Below are positions 16,889-26,051 of a stretch of 51,073 bases of DNA, one piece after another. The stretch is taken from positions 1-51,073 of the forward strand of contig JANXSC010000341.1 of the NCBI GenBank assembly GCA_025352845.1. The letters run 5' to 3'. Under the pieces are notes generated by a model. That model ran no database searches and had not been told where the DNA came from. It saw only the letters and a list, made by a program, of their open reading frames with translations. The stretch's first letter is position 1. Every line of letters starts with the position of its first letter. Origin of the DNA: Opitutaceae bacterium. GTDB taxonomy: Bacteria > Verrucomicrobiota > Verrucomicrobiia > Opitutales > Opitutaceae. Made by a program: the position numbers and the translations under genes.

Positions 16889-18793
16889 CTACTGTTTGGC
16901 GGCTTTTCGTTTGGCTCGCTTGGTGTCCGCCGCGGGCGCTGCCTCGGCGCCGAGATCGGCGCGGAGTTTTTCGAGGATGCGCGGGATGTAGGAGTCGTAG
17001 CGCACGTCGGGACTCCGGCCGGTGCCGGGGAGCGCGAGGATCGTGGCGCGGGCGAATGCGATCTTGGCGGTGCCGAGGGATTCGAGGGCGTGAAGCGCGG
17101 CGAGTGCGGTGAAGAGATCGTTTTTGGTCCAGTCGGCGAGGGCGAGGAGCACGGGCAACGCGGCGGCAAGATCAGTGGTGTTGCCGAACTGGCCGAGCGA
17201 TTCGGCGGCGGCAATGCGGACGTAGGGCGAGGTGTCGGCGAGCGTGGAATTCAGCACACCGCGCGACGCGGTTACGACGGCGGCACCTCTCATGCGGATG
17301 CCCATCACGCCCCAATAGCGGACGGCGCTGTCGGAATCGCCGAGCAGTTTCACGAGCGCGGGCGTGGCGTCGGGCTGGAGTGAGGACGCGAGTTCGGCCG
17401 CCGCGAAGATGCGCTCGTAGGGATACTGCGCGTCGTCGTGGCCGAAGTCATAGGGCGCGAGCGCGCCGGCGCGCGTGAGGCGCTCGCCCTCGGGCACGAA
17501 GCCGAGATCGCGGATGCGGCGCGAGTGGGCCTGTTGCGCGGCGCGGAGTTTTCCGAGGGTGGCACGGTGCGCGGGCGACGCGGCGAGGTTGTTCACCTCA
17601 TCGCGGTCGTTTTGCAGATCGTAGAGTTCCTCGGGGGTTTTCGGGGTCTGCCAAAAGATGCTCTGGGCGGGCGTGGTCTTTCCTTCGTCGTAGAGTTTTT
17701 TCCAGACGGCGGTGGTGGGCGTCTTGAATTGCGTGGAGACGTGCTGGCCCTGCGAGAGGTGCGGGAGGTAGTTGCGCAGGTAAACGAAGCGCCCGTCGGT
17801 CACGCTGCGGACGAGGTCGTAGCGCTCGTCCATGCGACCGCGGAAACCGTAAACGTAGGGCTGGGCGGGCGCGATGAACTGGCCGAGAAACGCGTGGCCC
17901 TGCATCCACACGGGCGGCGCGAGGCCGGCGAGGCTGCACATCGTGGGCGCGAAATCGGCGAAGCTCACGAGCCGGTCCGTCGTGCCGCCGTCGCGATAAT
18001 CAGCGGGGCGGAGGTCCTTAAATTTTTCCGGGATATGCACGAGCAACGGCACGTGGAGGCCAGAGTTGGAAGGCCAGCGTTTGCTGCGCGGCATGCCGGA
18101 GCCGTGATCGGCCCAGTAGAACACAATCGTGTCGGAGGCGAGTCCGTCGGCCTCGAGCTGCGCGAGGAGCGCGCCGGCGTCGGCATCGGCGGCGGTGACA
18201 CTGTCGTAGTAGAGCGCCCAGTCGCGGCGCACCTCGGGCGTGTCGGGATGATAGGCGGGCACACGGACCTTCGCGGGATCGTGAATCGGTTTCGCGCCGG
18301 GGCGCACGGTCTGGCTCTCGTGGCTCTTGAGGGAATTGAAGACGGCGAAGAACGGCTGGCCCGCCTTGCGGTTGCGCCAGTGCGCCTGACCGGAGGACTG
18401 ATCCCAAACCTCGCGGGTCTTCGCGAGGTTGTAGTCTTCCTTGGCGTTGTTGCCGGTGTAATAACCGGCCTCGCGCAGGAGCTGCGGGAACATTTTTTGG
18501 CCGGCGGGATACGCGACGAGGCTGCGCATGTGATCGCTGCCGGAAGACGGCGCGTGGATGCCGGATATGATCGTGGTGCGCGTGGGCGCGCAGACCGGCG
18601 CGGCCGCCCACGCGTGCGTGTAGCGCAGCGCGCGCTGCGCGAACTGGTCGATGTTAGGCGTCGTCGCGTAGGTGTCGCCGTAACATCCCATCTGCGTGCC
18701 GTGGTCCTCGCTGGAGATCCAGAGGATGTTGGGGCGGTCGGCGGCGAGGGCTGATACGACGATGAAAGAGGCGGAGAATAGATGACGGAGCAT
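16889..18793 (-). CDS. Secreted sulfatase with HEAT-like C-terminal repeats
   Basis: A 634-residue arylsulfatase-type enzyme (type I, formylglycine-dependent) that would remove sulfate esters from glycans. Signal peptide MLRHLFSASFIVVSALA, then the metal-binding start RPNILWISSEDHG. The sulfatase signature is intact: CAPTR with Cys68, Pro70, Arg72, the cysteine being the residue converted to formylglycine. A later WADHGSGMPRSKRW matches the second half of the active site. Residues after about 470 form HEAT-like helical repeats (LLGDSDSAVRYWGVMGIRM), an arrangement common in this phylum. It lies 19 bp after the TonB receptor gene on the same strand, so the pair probably forms an operon for a sulfated polysaccharide. 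No convincing maturase gene is in the window. Confidence 0.92.
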   Translation of the reverse strand: MLRHLFSASFIVVSALAADRPNILWISSEDHGTQMGCYGDTYATTPNIDQFAQRALRYTHAWAAAPVCAPTRTTIISGIHAPSSGSDHMRSLVAYPAGQKMFPQLLREAGYYTGNNAKEDYNLAKTREVWDQSSGQAHWRNRKAGQPFFAVFNSLKSHESQTVRPGAKPIHDPAKVRVPAYHPDTPEVRRDWALYYDSVTAADADAGALLAQLEADGLASDTIVFYWADHGSGMPRSKRWPSNSGLHVPLLVHIPEKFKDLRPADYRDGGTTDRLVSFADFAPTMCSLAGLAPPVWMQGHAFLGQFIAPAQPYVYGFRGRMDERYDLVRSVTDGRFVYLRNYLPHLSQGQHVSTQFKTPTTAVWKKLYDEGKTTPAQSIFWQTPKTPEELYDLQNDRDEVNNLAASPAHRATLGKLRAAQQAHSRRIRDLGFVPEGERLTRAGALAPYDFGHDDAQYPYERIFAAAELASSLQPDATPALVKLLGDSDSAVRYWGVMGIRMRGAAVVTASRGVLNSTLADTSPYVRIAAAESLGQFGNTTDLAAALPVLLALADWTKNDLFTALAALHALESLGTAKIAFARATILALPGTGRSPDVRYDSYIPRILEKLRADLGAEAAPAADTKRAKRKAAKQ

Positions 18794-18812
18794 AGGCGGA
18801 AAAATGTCCGGC

Positions 18813-21800
18813 TCAGAACCGCCCGCGCACGCCGAGGGTCCAGACAGCGCCGAAGTTGTCTTTGTAGGCGATCGTGCCGGGGGCGTTGATGTAGGTCTCG
18901 AGGGCTTGGTTGAGGACGTTGCGGCAACTGAGCGTGAGTTCGTAGGTGCGGTTGAGTTTGAAACCGCCGCTGTAGTCGAACATCAGGCGCTCGCGCTCCC
19001 AGGTCGAATTCACGCCAAGCGCGGTGGCGCGTGCGGCCGTCCACGTGAAGCGGAGCTGCGAATTGAAGCGCGAGTTGCCGTAGCGCAGGCCGCCGTTGGC
19101 GGACTTGGAATTGATGTTCACGAGCTTCACGTCGGGCACGGTGTGCGAGACGGAGCCGAAGACGCTGAAGCCGCGCAGCCAGCCGGGGAGAAACACGAGC
19201 TGCTGGCTGTATTCCACATCGACGCCCTGGATGCGGCGCGTGGTGTCGGCGTTGGTGGCGCGGAAAAATTTGTAGCCGGTGAACTCGGGATCGTCGTCGT
19301 AGCCGGCCTCGGCGGCGGAGACGGGTGCGCTGAGCGTGCCGAGATTTTTCACGAAGAGCCGGTAGCCGGAGACGGTGATCGTGCCGGCAGGTTCGAGGTA
19401 ATACTGGGCGCTCAGGAAAAATTTGTCGGAGGTCTCGGGCTTCAGCTTGGCGTTGGGCAGCGTGACGCTTTGCGTCGCCTCGTTGATCGAGATGATGCCG
19501 GCGATGCTGTCGTAGTTGGGGCGGCCGATGGACTGCGAGGCGGCGGCTTGGAGGACGAGGCTCGGCGTGACGTTGTATTTCACGCCACCGCTGAAAAACG
19601 TGTTGTCGTAGCTGCCGTAGGTGGCGGGGCGCGCGCCGTTGCGATATTGGTAGACGACGTAGGGAATCGTGCCGGCGGTGTAGCCGGCGGCGCGCACGCC
19701 GGCGGCGGGCAAGACATCCATCGTGCGACCGATGGTGCGCGAGCGCTCCTGGCGCACGCCGAGGTTGAAACGGAAATCGCGCCAGCGCGTGTTGGCCTCG
19801 ACATAACCGGCGTCCACCTGCTCCTGCACCGAGCGCGGCGTGATGAAGGCGTTGGTGAAATTCGTGACGGTGTCGGGGACGAATTGCTCGGGCGATTTCT
19901 GGAAGAGCGAGGCCATCGCGTTGGAGTCGGGCCACGGGAGATACAGCGAGGCGATGTTGCCACCCTGCTTGGGATCGAAGTGGTGGCGGTCTTCGTCGAT
20001 GACGACGGTGGAGGGATCGGTTTGCGCGGCGAGCGTGCCGCGCGGGCCGACGAAGGTCCAACGCTGCGTGCCGCCCCACGTGTTGCCAAACGTGGTGAGG
20101 CGTGACTTCACGCCCGCAACGAAGAGCACCGGCTGGCCCGCGAGCGTGATTGTGCGCTTGGCGTCAAGGTAGCCGGTGAACACCTGACTCTGGCCGGAGC
20201 GTGCGCTGGAGATGACGTTGTTGGCGTTGAGATCGTCGCGACCCCAGTTCGCGATGTCGCCCCACGGGCGGCCGGAGAGCTGCGAGACGGTCCACTCGGA
20301 GGAGTGGGTGTTCGGGCGCTCGGCCAGCCAACTGATGCGCGTGAGGCGGAGATTGACGCTCTGGAAATATCCCTGCCGCAAATCCTCGTAGTGCGTGCGA
20401 CTGCGCGAATACCCGCCGCCGCCGGTGAGCGTGAGATCGCCGCGCTGCCACTCGAGCTTGCCGGAGTAGGTGGCGGTGTCGTTGCGCTTGTTGCGGTGGT
20501 TGCCGGCGGTTTCGAGGCGCGTGTTGGCGTTGGCGGCGGAGTTCGCGACTATCCGCGTGAGCGTGGAGGAGGGATCGATCTGCGCGAGGTTGGACGTGAA
20601 GCTGATGTTGCGCGCGACGAACTCGTCGCTGAGGTGCGAGCCGCTGATGCGCACGGAGGCGATGAGGTGTGGCGTGATTTTGTAGTCGAGGTTGGCGCCG
20701 ACGGACTCGCGCTCGATGACCTTCGGCGCATCCTTGAACGTGAGGCCGGTAATGACGGGGCCGCGCGCGGCGTTGGAAAAATCGTAGGCGTGCGTGACCT
20801 GCTCCTGTTCGCCGTAGATCGTGGAGGTGCCGACATTGAGCTGCACGCCGAGGCGGCCGCCAAAGACATCCGAGTAGCTCAGCGTGCCGCCGGGAAACGC
20901 GACGCGGCGGAGGGCGTTGGTCGGCGACGGCACGCGCTTGAGGGTCATATTGTATTCGTTGGCCGACACGGTGAACTGCGCGACGATCTCGCGGCCCTTG
21001 CGGTCGAACGCGGAGCGCGTGCGGAGGTTGATCGAGCCGGCGGGCGCGTCGGCATCCATGCGCGCGGTGAGGGTCTTGTTCACCTCGATGGCCTCGACGC
21101 TGTTGATGCTCGCCTGCTCGAACTCGAACTGCCGCGAATCGCCGCCGAAGCCGGCCGAGGCGGCGCTGGCCATCCTCATGCCGTCGACAGAGACGCCGAC
21201 GTATTTGGGATCGAGGCCGCCGATGCGGACGGCGCGGGCGTCGGACTGGTTGTAGTCGATGACGACGCCGGGCATATACTTCATGAACTCGCCGACGTTG
21301 CCGTTGGTGATGTCGCCAAAGTTGTCGGCGGCGATCACGTTCTTCACGTTCACGGCGGCGCGCTGCTCCATCACAGCCTTGGCGTTGCCCTCGCGCTCGG
21401 AGGAGACGACGAATTGCTCGAGCTTCACGATGGCGCTGGTGTTTTTCGCGGCGACGGAGTTCGCCGCACCGATGTTGCCGAGCGCGGGCGTCAGCTCGAA
21501 ATCTCGCGTCGCCGTCGCGCCCGGTGCGAGTTGGAGCTGCGCGGAGATCGGCTCGTAGCCGGTGTAGGTGACGCGGAGCGTCACGGCCCCCGCAGGCACG
21601 CCACCGAGGGAGAACGAGCCGTCGTCCGCAGAGTAGGTGGAGAAATTCGAGCCGACGACGACGACCTCGACGTTGCGGACGTATTCCTGCGTGGCGGGAT
21701 TGAAGACGCGGCCGACGATCGTGGCGGTGGCGTCGGCGGCGCTTGCCACGAGCGACGACAAGGTGAGCACCGCAAGCCAGACAAAGAGGCTCAACGCACG

Positions 21801-21833
21801 GCGCACGATCAGGGGAAGCAAATCAGCTTTCAT
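18813..21833 (-). CDS. TonB-dependent receptor with N-terminal carboxypeptidase-like domain
   Basis: A 1006-residue outer-membrane receptor for TonB-driven uptake of large ligands. From ATG 21833: basic start and signal segment (SLFVWLAVLTLSSLVASA), a carboxypeptidase-regulatory-like beta domain at about 35-110 (ATIVGRVFNPATQEYVRNVEV), then the plug with MPGVVIDYNQSDARAVRIGG. The long beta-barrel ends in an aromatic residue (GVRGRF). The plug wording resembles the Xanthomonas/Caulobacter-type TonB receptors linked to polysaccharides. An upstream GTG- or ATG-extended form would lack a proper signal peptide start. The downstream sulfatase is probably cotranscribed, suggesting a sulfated glycan ligand. 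Confidence 0.92.
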   Translation of the reverse strand: MKADLLPLIVRRALSLFVWLAVLTLSSLVASAADATATIVGRVFNPATQEYVRNVEVVVVGSNFSTYSADDGSFSLGGVPAGAVTLRVTYTGYEPISAQLQLAPGATATRDFELTPALGNIGAANSVAAKNTSAIVKLEQFVVSSEREGNAKAVMEQRAAVNVKNVIAADNFGDITNGNVGEFMKYMPGVVIDYNQSDARAVRIGGLDPKYVGVSVDGMRMASAASAGFGGDSRQFEFEQASINSVEAIEVNKTLTARMDADAPAGSINLRTRSAFDRKGREIVAQFTVSANEYNMTLKRVPSPTNALRRVAFPGGTLSYSDVFGGRLGVQLNVGTSTIYGEQEQVTHAYDFSNAARGPVITGLTFKDAPKVIERESVGANLDYKITPHLIASVRISGSHLSDEFVARNISFTSNLAQIDPSSTLTRIVANSAANANTRLETAGNHRNKRNDTATYSGKLEWQRGDLTLTGGGGYSRSRTHYEDLRQGYFQSVNLRLTRISWLAERPNTHSSEWTVSQLSGRPWGDIANWGRDDLNANNVISSARSGQSQVFTGYLDAKRTITLAGQPVLFVAGVKSRLTTFGNTWGGTQRWTFVGPRGTLAAQTDPSTVVIDEDRHHFDPKQGGNIASLYLPWPDSNAMASLFQKSPEQFVPDTVTNFTNAFITPRSVQEQVDAGYVEANTRWRDFRFNLGVRQERSRTIGRTMDVLPAAGVRAAGYTAGTIPYVVYQYRNGARPATYGSYDNTFFSGGVKYNVTPSLVLQAAASQSIGRPNYDSIAGIISINEATQSVTLPNAKLKPETSDKFFLSAQYYLEPAGTITVSGYRLFVKNLGTLSAPVSAAEAGYDDDPEFTGYKFFRATNADTTRRIQGVDVEYSQQLVFLPGWLRGFSVFGSVSHTVPDVKLVNINSKSANGGLRYGNSRFNSQLRFTWTAARATALGVNSTWERERLMFDYSGGFKLNRTYELTLSCRNVLNQALETYINAPGTIAYKDNFGAVWTLGVRGRF

Positions 21834-22073
21834 CGGGAGCGGAGTTGAAATTTGCCAAGCGTGGTGGGGTTGATCGACGGAACCGCTCAACACCCGTCCT
21901 GGTAGGCGGACGCGCGTGAGCATGAAAATAAAAATGACTTCGGACGCGCCGGGCGAGGGATAATTCGGGGCGCGCTCCGCTGGGCGGGAAGCGCATCAAC
22001 GATGAGCATACCCGCGTCGGAACGACAGTTTGGCCGCTGTTCTCTCAGCGCGAGTCGAAAAGGGGCCCATGCT

Positions 22074-22170
22074 TGTCATTCTGAGCGCAGCGAAGAATCC
22101 AGCAGGACATTCGCACCTCTGAAAACGCCGCGTTGATCCCAGTGGATTCTTCGCTCCGCTCAGAATGACA
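22074..22170. repeat. 97-bp dispersed inverted-repeat element, copy 1
   Basis: 28-bp arms (22074-22101 and 22143-22170, TGTCATTCTGAGCG...) pair with one mismatch around a 41-bp middle. A homologous copy in opposite orientation is at 25930-26025; the middle parts also share GCAGGAC and a stretch ending GTGGATTC. This element lies in the 398-bp gap 21834-22231, in which I see no gene. The part nearest 21834 should hold the TonB receptor promoter, but no convincing -35/-10 pair was found. Confidence 0.85.
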
Positions 22171-22231
22171 GACCTTTTTTTTCGACGCCCTCTCAGCCGA
22201 GGCGGGACGCCTCAGCCACGTTGCGGGCCGC

Positions 22232-23110
22232 TCAAAATTTCACCTGCGAGAGAAACTTCAGGCTCTGCGGAATCTGCGCCTCGGAGGAGGGCGACTCGTC
22301 CTCGATGAAATAATATTTCACGCCGGCTTTTTTCGCGGCGGCGAGAATCGAGGGCCAGTTCATCTGGCCGGTGCCGATGGCGACATCGTTGGCCACGTCG
22401 GTCTTGCCGGTAAGGAAACCCGTCGCGACGCCCTTCTTCAGATCCTTCAGGTGGATCAGTTTCCAACGGTCGGGATACTGCGCGAGGAGCTTCGCCGGAT
22501 CTTGGCCGGGGAAGACGACCCAGAGGATGTCCATCTCGAAGCTCACGGTTTTCGGATTCGTTTCCTTGATGAGAAAATCCATCAGCGTGCCGCCGGCATG
22601 CGGCTGAAACTCGAAGCCATGGCAGTGGTAGAAAAACTTCAGCCCGTGTTTCGCGAGGACTTCGCCGGCCTTGTTAAACGTCGCGACGATCTCGCGCGCC
22701 TGCGGTTCGTCGAGCGGCGCCTTGTGGTCGGCCCACGCGCAGCCGGCGAATTCGAGCCCGAGCGCCTTCGCCTCGGCGGCGACCTTCTCGGGCTCGTCCT
22801 TGAAACGCTTGTAGGGAAAGTGGCCGCTCACGGCCTTGATGCCGCGCTCGGCGAGGAGCTTGAGCAGCTGCTCGGGCGGGAGATTGTAGGTGCCGGCGAG
22901 CTCGGCGTATTTGATGCCGAAGCCCTTCACCGTATCGAGCGTCTTGGGCACACCGTTGGCGGTGAACTGCGCGCGCAGCGAATAAAGCTGGAGGCCGACC
23001 GGGCCCTTGAACGAGGCACCGGTGCCGACATCGGCAGCGGCGGCCGGAGCAACGGCAAACGCGAGCGCGAGCGGAGCGAAGAGAATGGCGGAGCGGAGGA
23101 GGTTTTTCAT
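22232..23110 (-). CDS. Secreted sugar phosphate isomerase/epimerase-like TIM-barrel protein
   Basis: A 292-residue member of the AP-endonuclease-2/xylose-isomerase-like TIM barrel superfamily. The signal peptide (MKNLLRSAILFAPLALAFAV, Ala-rich cleavage region) sends it to the periplasm. Barrel features are VGLQLYSLRAQF, YAELAGTYNLP, and candidate metal ligands in HCHGFEF, SFEMDILW, LIHLKDLKKG and YYFIEDESP. Secreted members of this group are frequent in Verrucomicrobia and Bacteroidetes; substrates are mostly unknown sugars or inositols. I chose ATG 23110 because the longer frame from 23206 would precede the signal peptide with basic low-complexity residues. The NTF2-like gene lies 55 bp upstream on the same strand. 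Confidence 0.85.
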   Translation of the reverse strand: MKNLLRSAILFAPLALAFAVAPAAAADVGTGASFKGPVGLQLYSLRAQFTANGVPKTLDTVKGFGIKYAELAGTYNLPPEQLLKLLAERGIKAVSGHFPYKRFKDEPEKVAAEAKALGLEFAGCAWADHKAPLDEPQAREIVATFNKAGEVLAKHGLKFFYHCHGFEFQPHAGGTLMDFLIKETNPKTVSFEMDILWVVFPGQDPAKLLAQYPDRWKLIHLKDLKKGVATGFLTGKTDVANDVAIGTGQMNWPSILAAAKKAGVKYYFIEDESPSSEAQIPQSLKFLSQVKF

Positions 23111-23165
23111 GGGGAAAGGAAAGTAGTGAATGGAAGACGGAAGTAACGCCGAGATAGAACGCCGA

Positions 23166-23633
23166 TCATTTCTTGGCCGCGGGCGCAGCCGTCGCCGCGG
23201 TATCAAGTTTGCACGACTGCCAAGCGAGGAAGCGCCACGCGCCTTTTTCCAGACGATACGCGGCGAGCACGCTGAGATAGAGTTCGTTGAACGGCGCGGT
23301 TTTTCCCAGCTGCACGCGGCAGCGCGCCGTCATCAGCACGAGGCCGGCCGCGACCTCGCGGAAATCGCGCTGCTCGTAGGTGACGGAGTGGTAGGCCGAT
23401 TTACCCGACGCAATCGCGGGCGCAAACGTGGCCTTGGTGTCCACCTTGCCGTTGGAGTGCACGTAGATCAGGTCGTCGGAAAACGCCGCAGCGAGCTTTG
23501 CCGGATCGGCGGAGATCATGGCGGCGACGCGCGCATCGTCGGCCGCGCGCCACGCGGCGGCGGGATCGGTTGCGGCGCGGAGGGGCGAGAGCGCGAGGGC
23601 AAAGACGGCGAGGGCGAAGAGGTGGGATTTCAT
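23166..23633 (-). CDS. Secreted NTF2-like (DUF4440) protein
   Basis: A 155-residue protein with a signal peptide (MKSHLFALAVFALALSPLRA) and a SnoaL/NTF2-like cone fold of the DUF4440 type. Landmarks are AWRAADDARVAAMISADPAKLAAAFSDD, IYVHSNGKVDTKATF and a closing strand WRFLAWQSCKLD. Such proteins can be small-molecule binding, isomerase-like or structural; the specific role is unknown. It precedes the secreted isomerase-like gene on the same strand and may share its transcript. Confidence 0.8.
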   Translation of the reverse strand: MKSHLFALAVFALALSPLRAATDPAAAWRAADDARVAAMISADPAKLAAAFSDDLIYVHSNGKVDTKATFAPAIASGKSAYHSVTYEQRDFREVAAGLVLMTARCRVQLGKTAPFNELYLSVLAAYRLEKGAWRFLAWQSCKLDTAATAAPAAKK

Positions 23634-23799
23634 GGGGAGGTGAGATCGGAGCGAAACGGGAGATGTGGGCAGGGTAAAGGGTGAAGGTGGCCAAAGATCG
23701 ATGCCGCAACAAACTCGCCTTCCTCACCCTGCCCGCCAACAACGGCCTTGCGCGAAAATCGGCTCCACCCTGACATCGCGTGATGAACTCGACTGGAAA

Positions 23800-24363
23800 A
23801 TGAGTCTCCCTCGGCTGCAATTGCGAACCCTTCGGGTTGGGGACGAAGCGTCGTTCCGAAAAGCCGTCGCGGAATTCGCACGCGAAACTCCGCCGTGGCA
23901 GTTCGCATTTGATTTCAGCCATAGCACTGTTTTCGCCAATTACGTGAGGCAGCTGGAGCGATGCTCACATGGCATCGATGTGCCCGCGCACTTCGTGCCG
24001 AACACCTACTTTGTCGGTATCGTCGACGGTGCGGTGGTGGGACGAATCTCGCTCCGACATTTACTGAATGACTTCCTCGCGAAAGTCGGCGGCCACATCG
24101 GCTACGGCGTCATCCCCTCGCAACGCCGCCAGGGCTACGCCACCGATATGCTGCGTAACGCACTCCCCCTTTGCGCCGGTCTCGGAATCCGACGAGCCTT
24201 GATCACATGCGACGAGCACAACATCGGCTCGCGAAAAGTGATCGAGGCGTGCGGCGGAATTTTTGAAGGGATGATCGACGACCCTGAGTCCAATGGACGG
24301 AAACGGCGCTACTGGGTCGTTACGGCTGAGAACTATGTCTCGCCGCAGGATTTATTCCAGTAA
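23800..24363 (+). CDS. GNAT family N-acetyltransferase
   Basis: A 187-residue acetyl-CoA-dependent acyltransferase. The acetyl-CoA pyrophosphate loop is IPSQRRQGYATDML (about 105-118; RRQGYA fits R/Q-x-x-G-x-G/A), preceded by the strand GGHIGYGV. Then follow a second acetyl-CoA contact region LITCDEHNIGSRKVIEACGG and the end RRYWV. This pattern resembles the RimJ/RimL-like or aminoglycoside-type small-molecule GNATs; the acceptor is unknown. ATG 23800 (MSLPRLQLRTL) fits the family start. The stop is 7 bp from the end of the convergent DUF1501 gene. Confidence 0.88.
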   Translation: MSLPRLQLRTLRVGDEASFRKAVAEFARETPPWQFAFDFSHSTVFANYVRQLERCSHGIDVPAHFVPNTYFVGIVDGAVVGRISLRHLLNDFLAKVGGHIGYGVIPSQRRQGYATDMLRNALPLCAGLGIRRALITCDEHNIGSRKVIEACGGIFEGMIDDPESNGRKRRYWVVTAENYVSPQDLFQ

Positions 24364-24370
24364 ACCTCAC

Positions 24371-25849
<1,479 letters not shown>

Positions 25850-25929
25850 GAGAGTGGGAAGTTTGGGAAACCGGAAAAAACGGGAGGGTGAAAAACGCCG
25901 GAGGCGGAAAGATGGAACGAAAAACTCTC

Positions 25930-26025
25930 TGTCATTCTGAGCGGAGCGAAGAATCCACTTGGATATACGAAGCCGCAAAGCGCGTCGAAAGTCCTGCTGG
26001 ATTCTTTGCTCCGCTCAAAATGACA
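25930..26025. repeat. 96-bp dispersed inverted-repeat element, copy 2
   Basis: 28-bp arms at 25930-25957 and 25998-26025 pair with two mismatches. The whole unit matches the reverse complement of 22074-22170 in both arms and parts of the middle. It occupies the gap between the DUF1501 and DUF1549 genes (25850-26051) and may separate or attenuate their expression. Confidence 0.85.
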
Positions 26026-26051
26026 AACAGGGTTGAGGTCATGGTGCCGAG

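Noticed and set aside
17965..20079. 704-codon minus-strand frame overlapping the TonB receptor and sulfatase
   Set aside because: It is the alternative reading frame of both genes (Arg/Ser/Thr/Pro-rich) and crosses their boundary. The correct frames hold the signal peptides and motifs.
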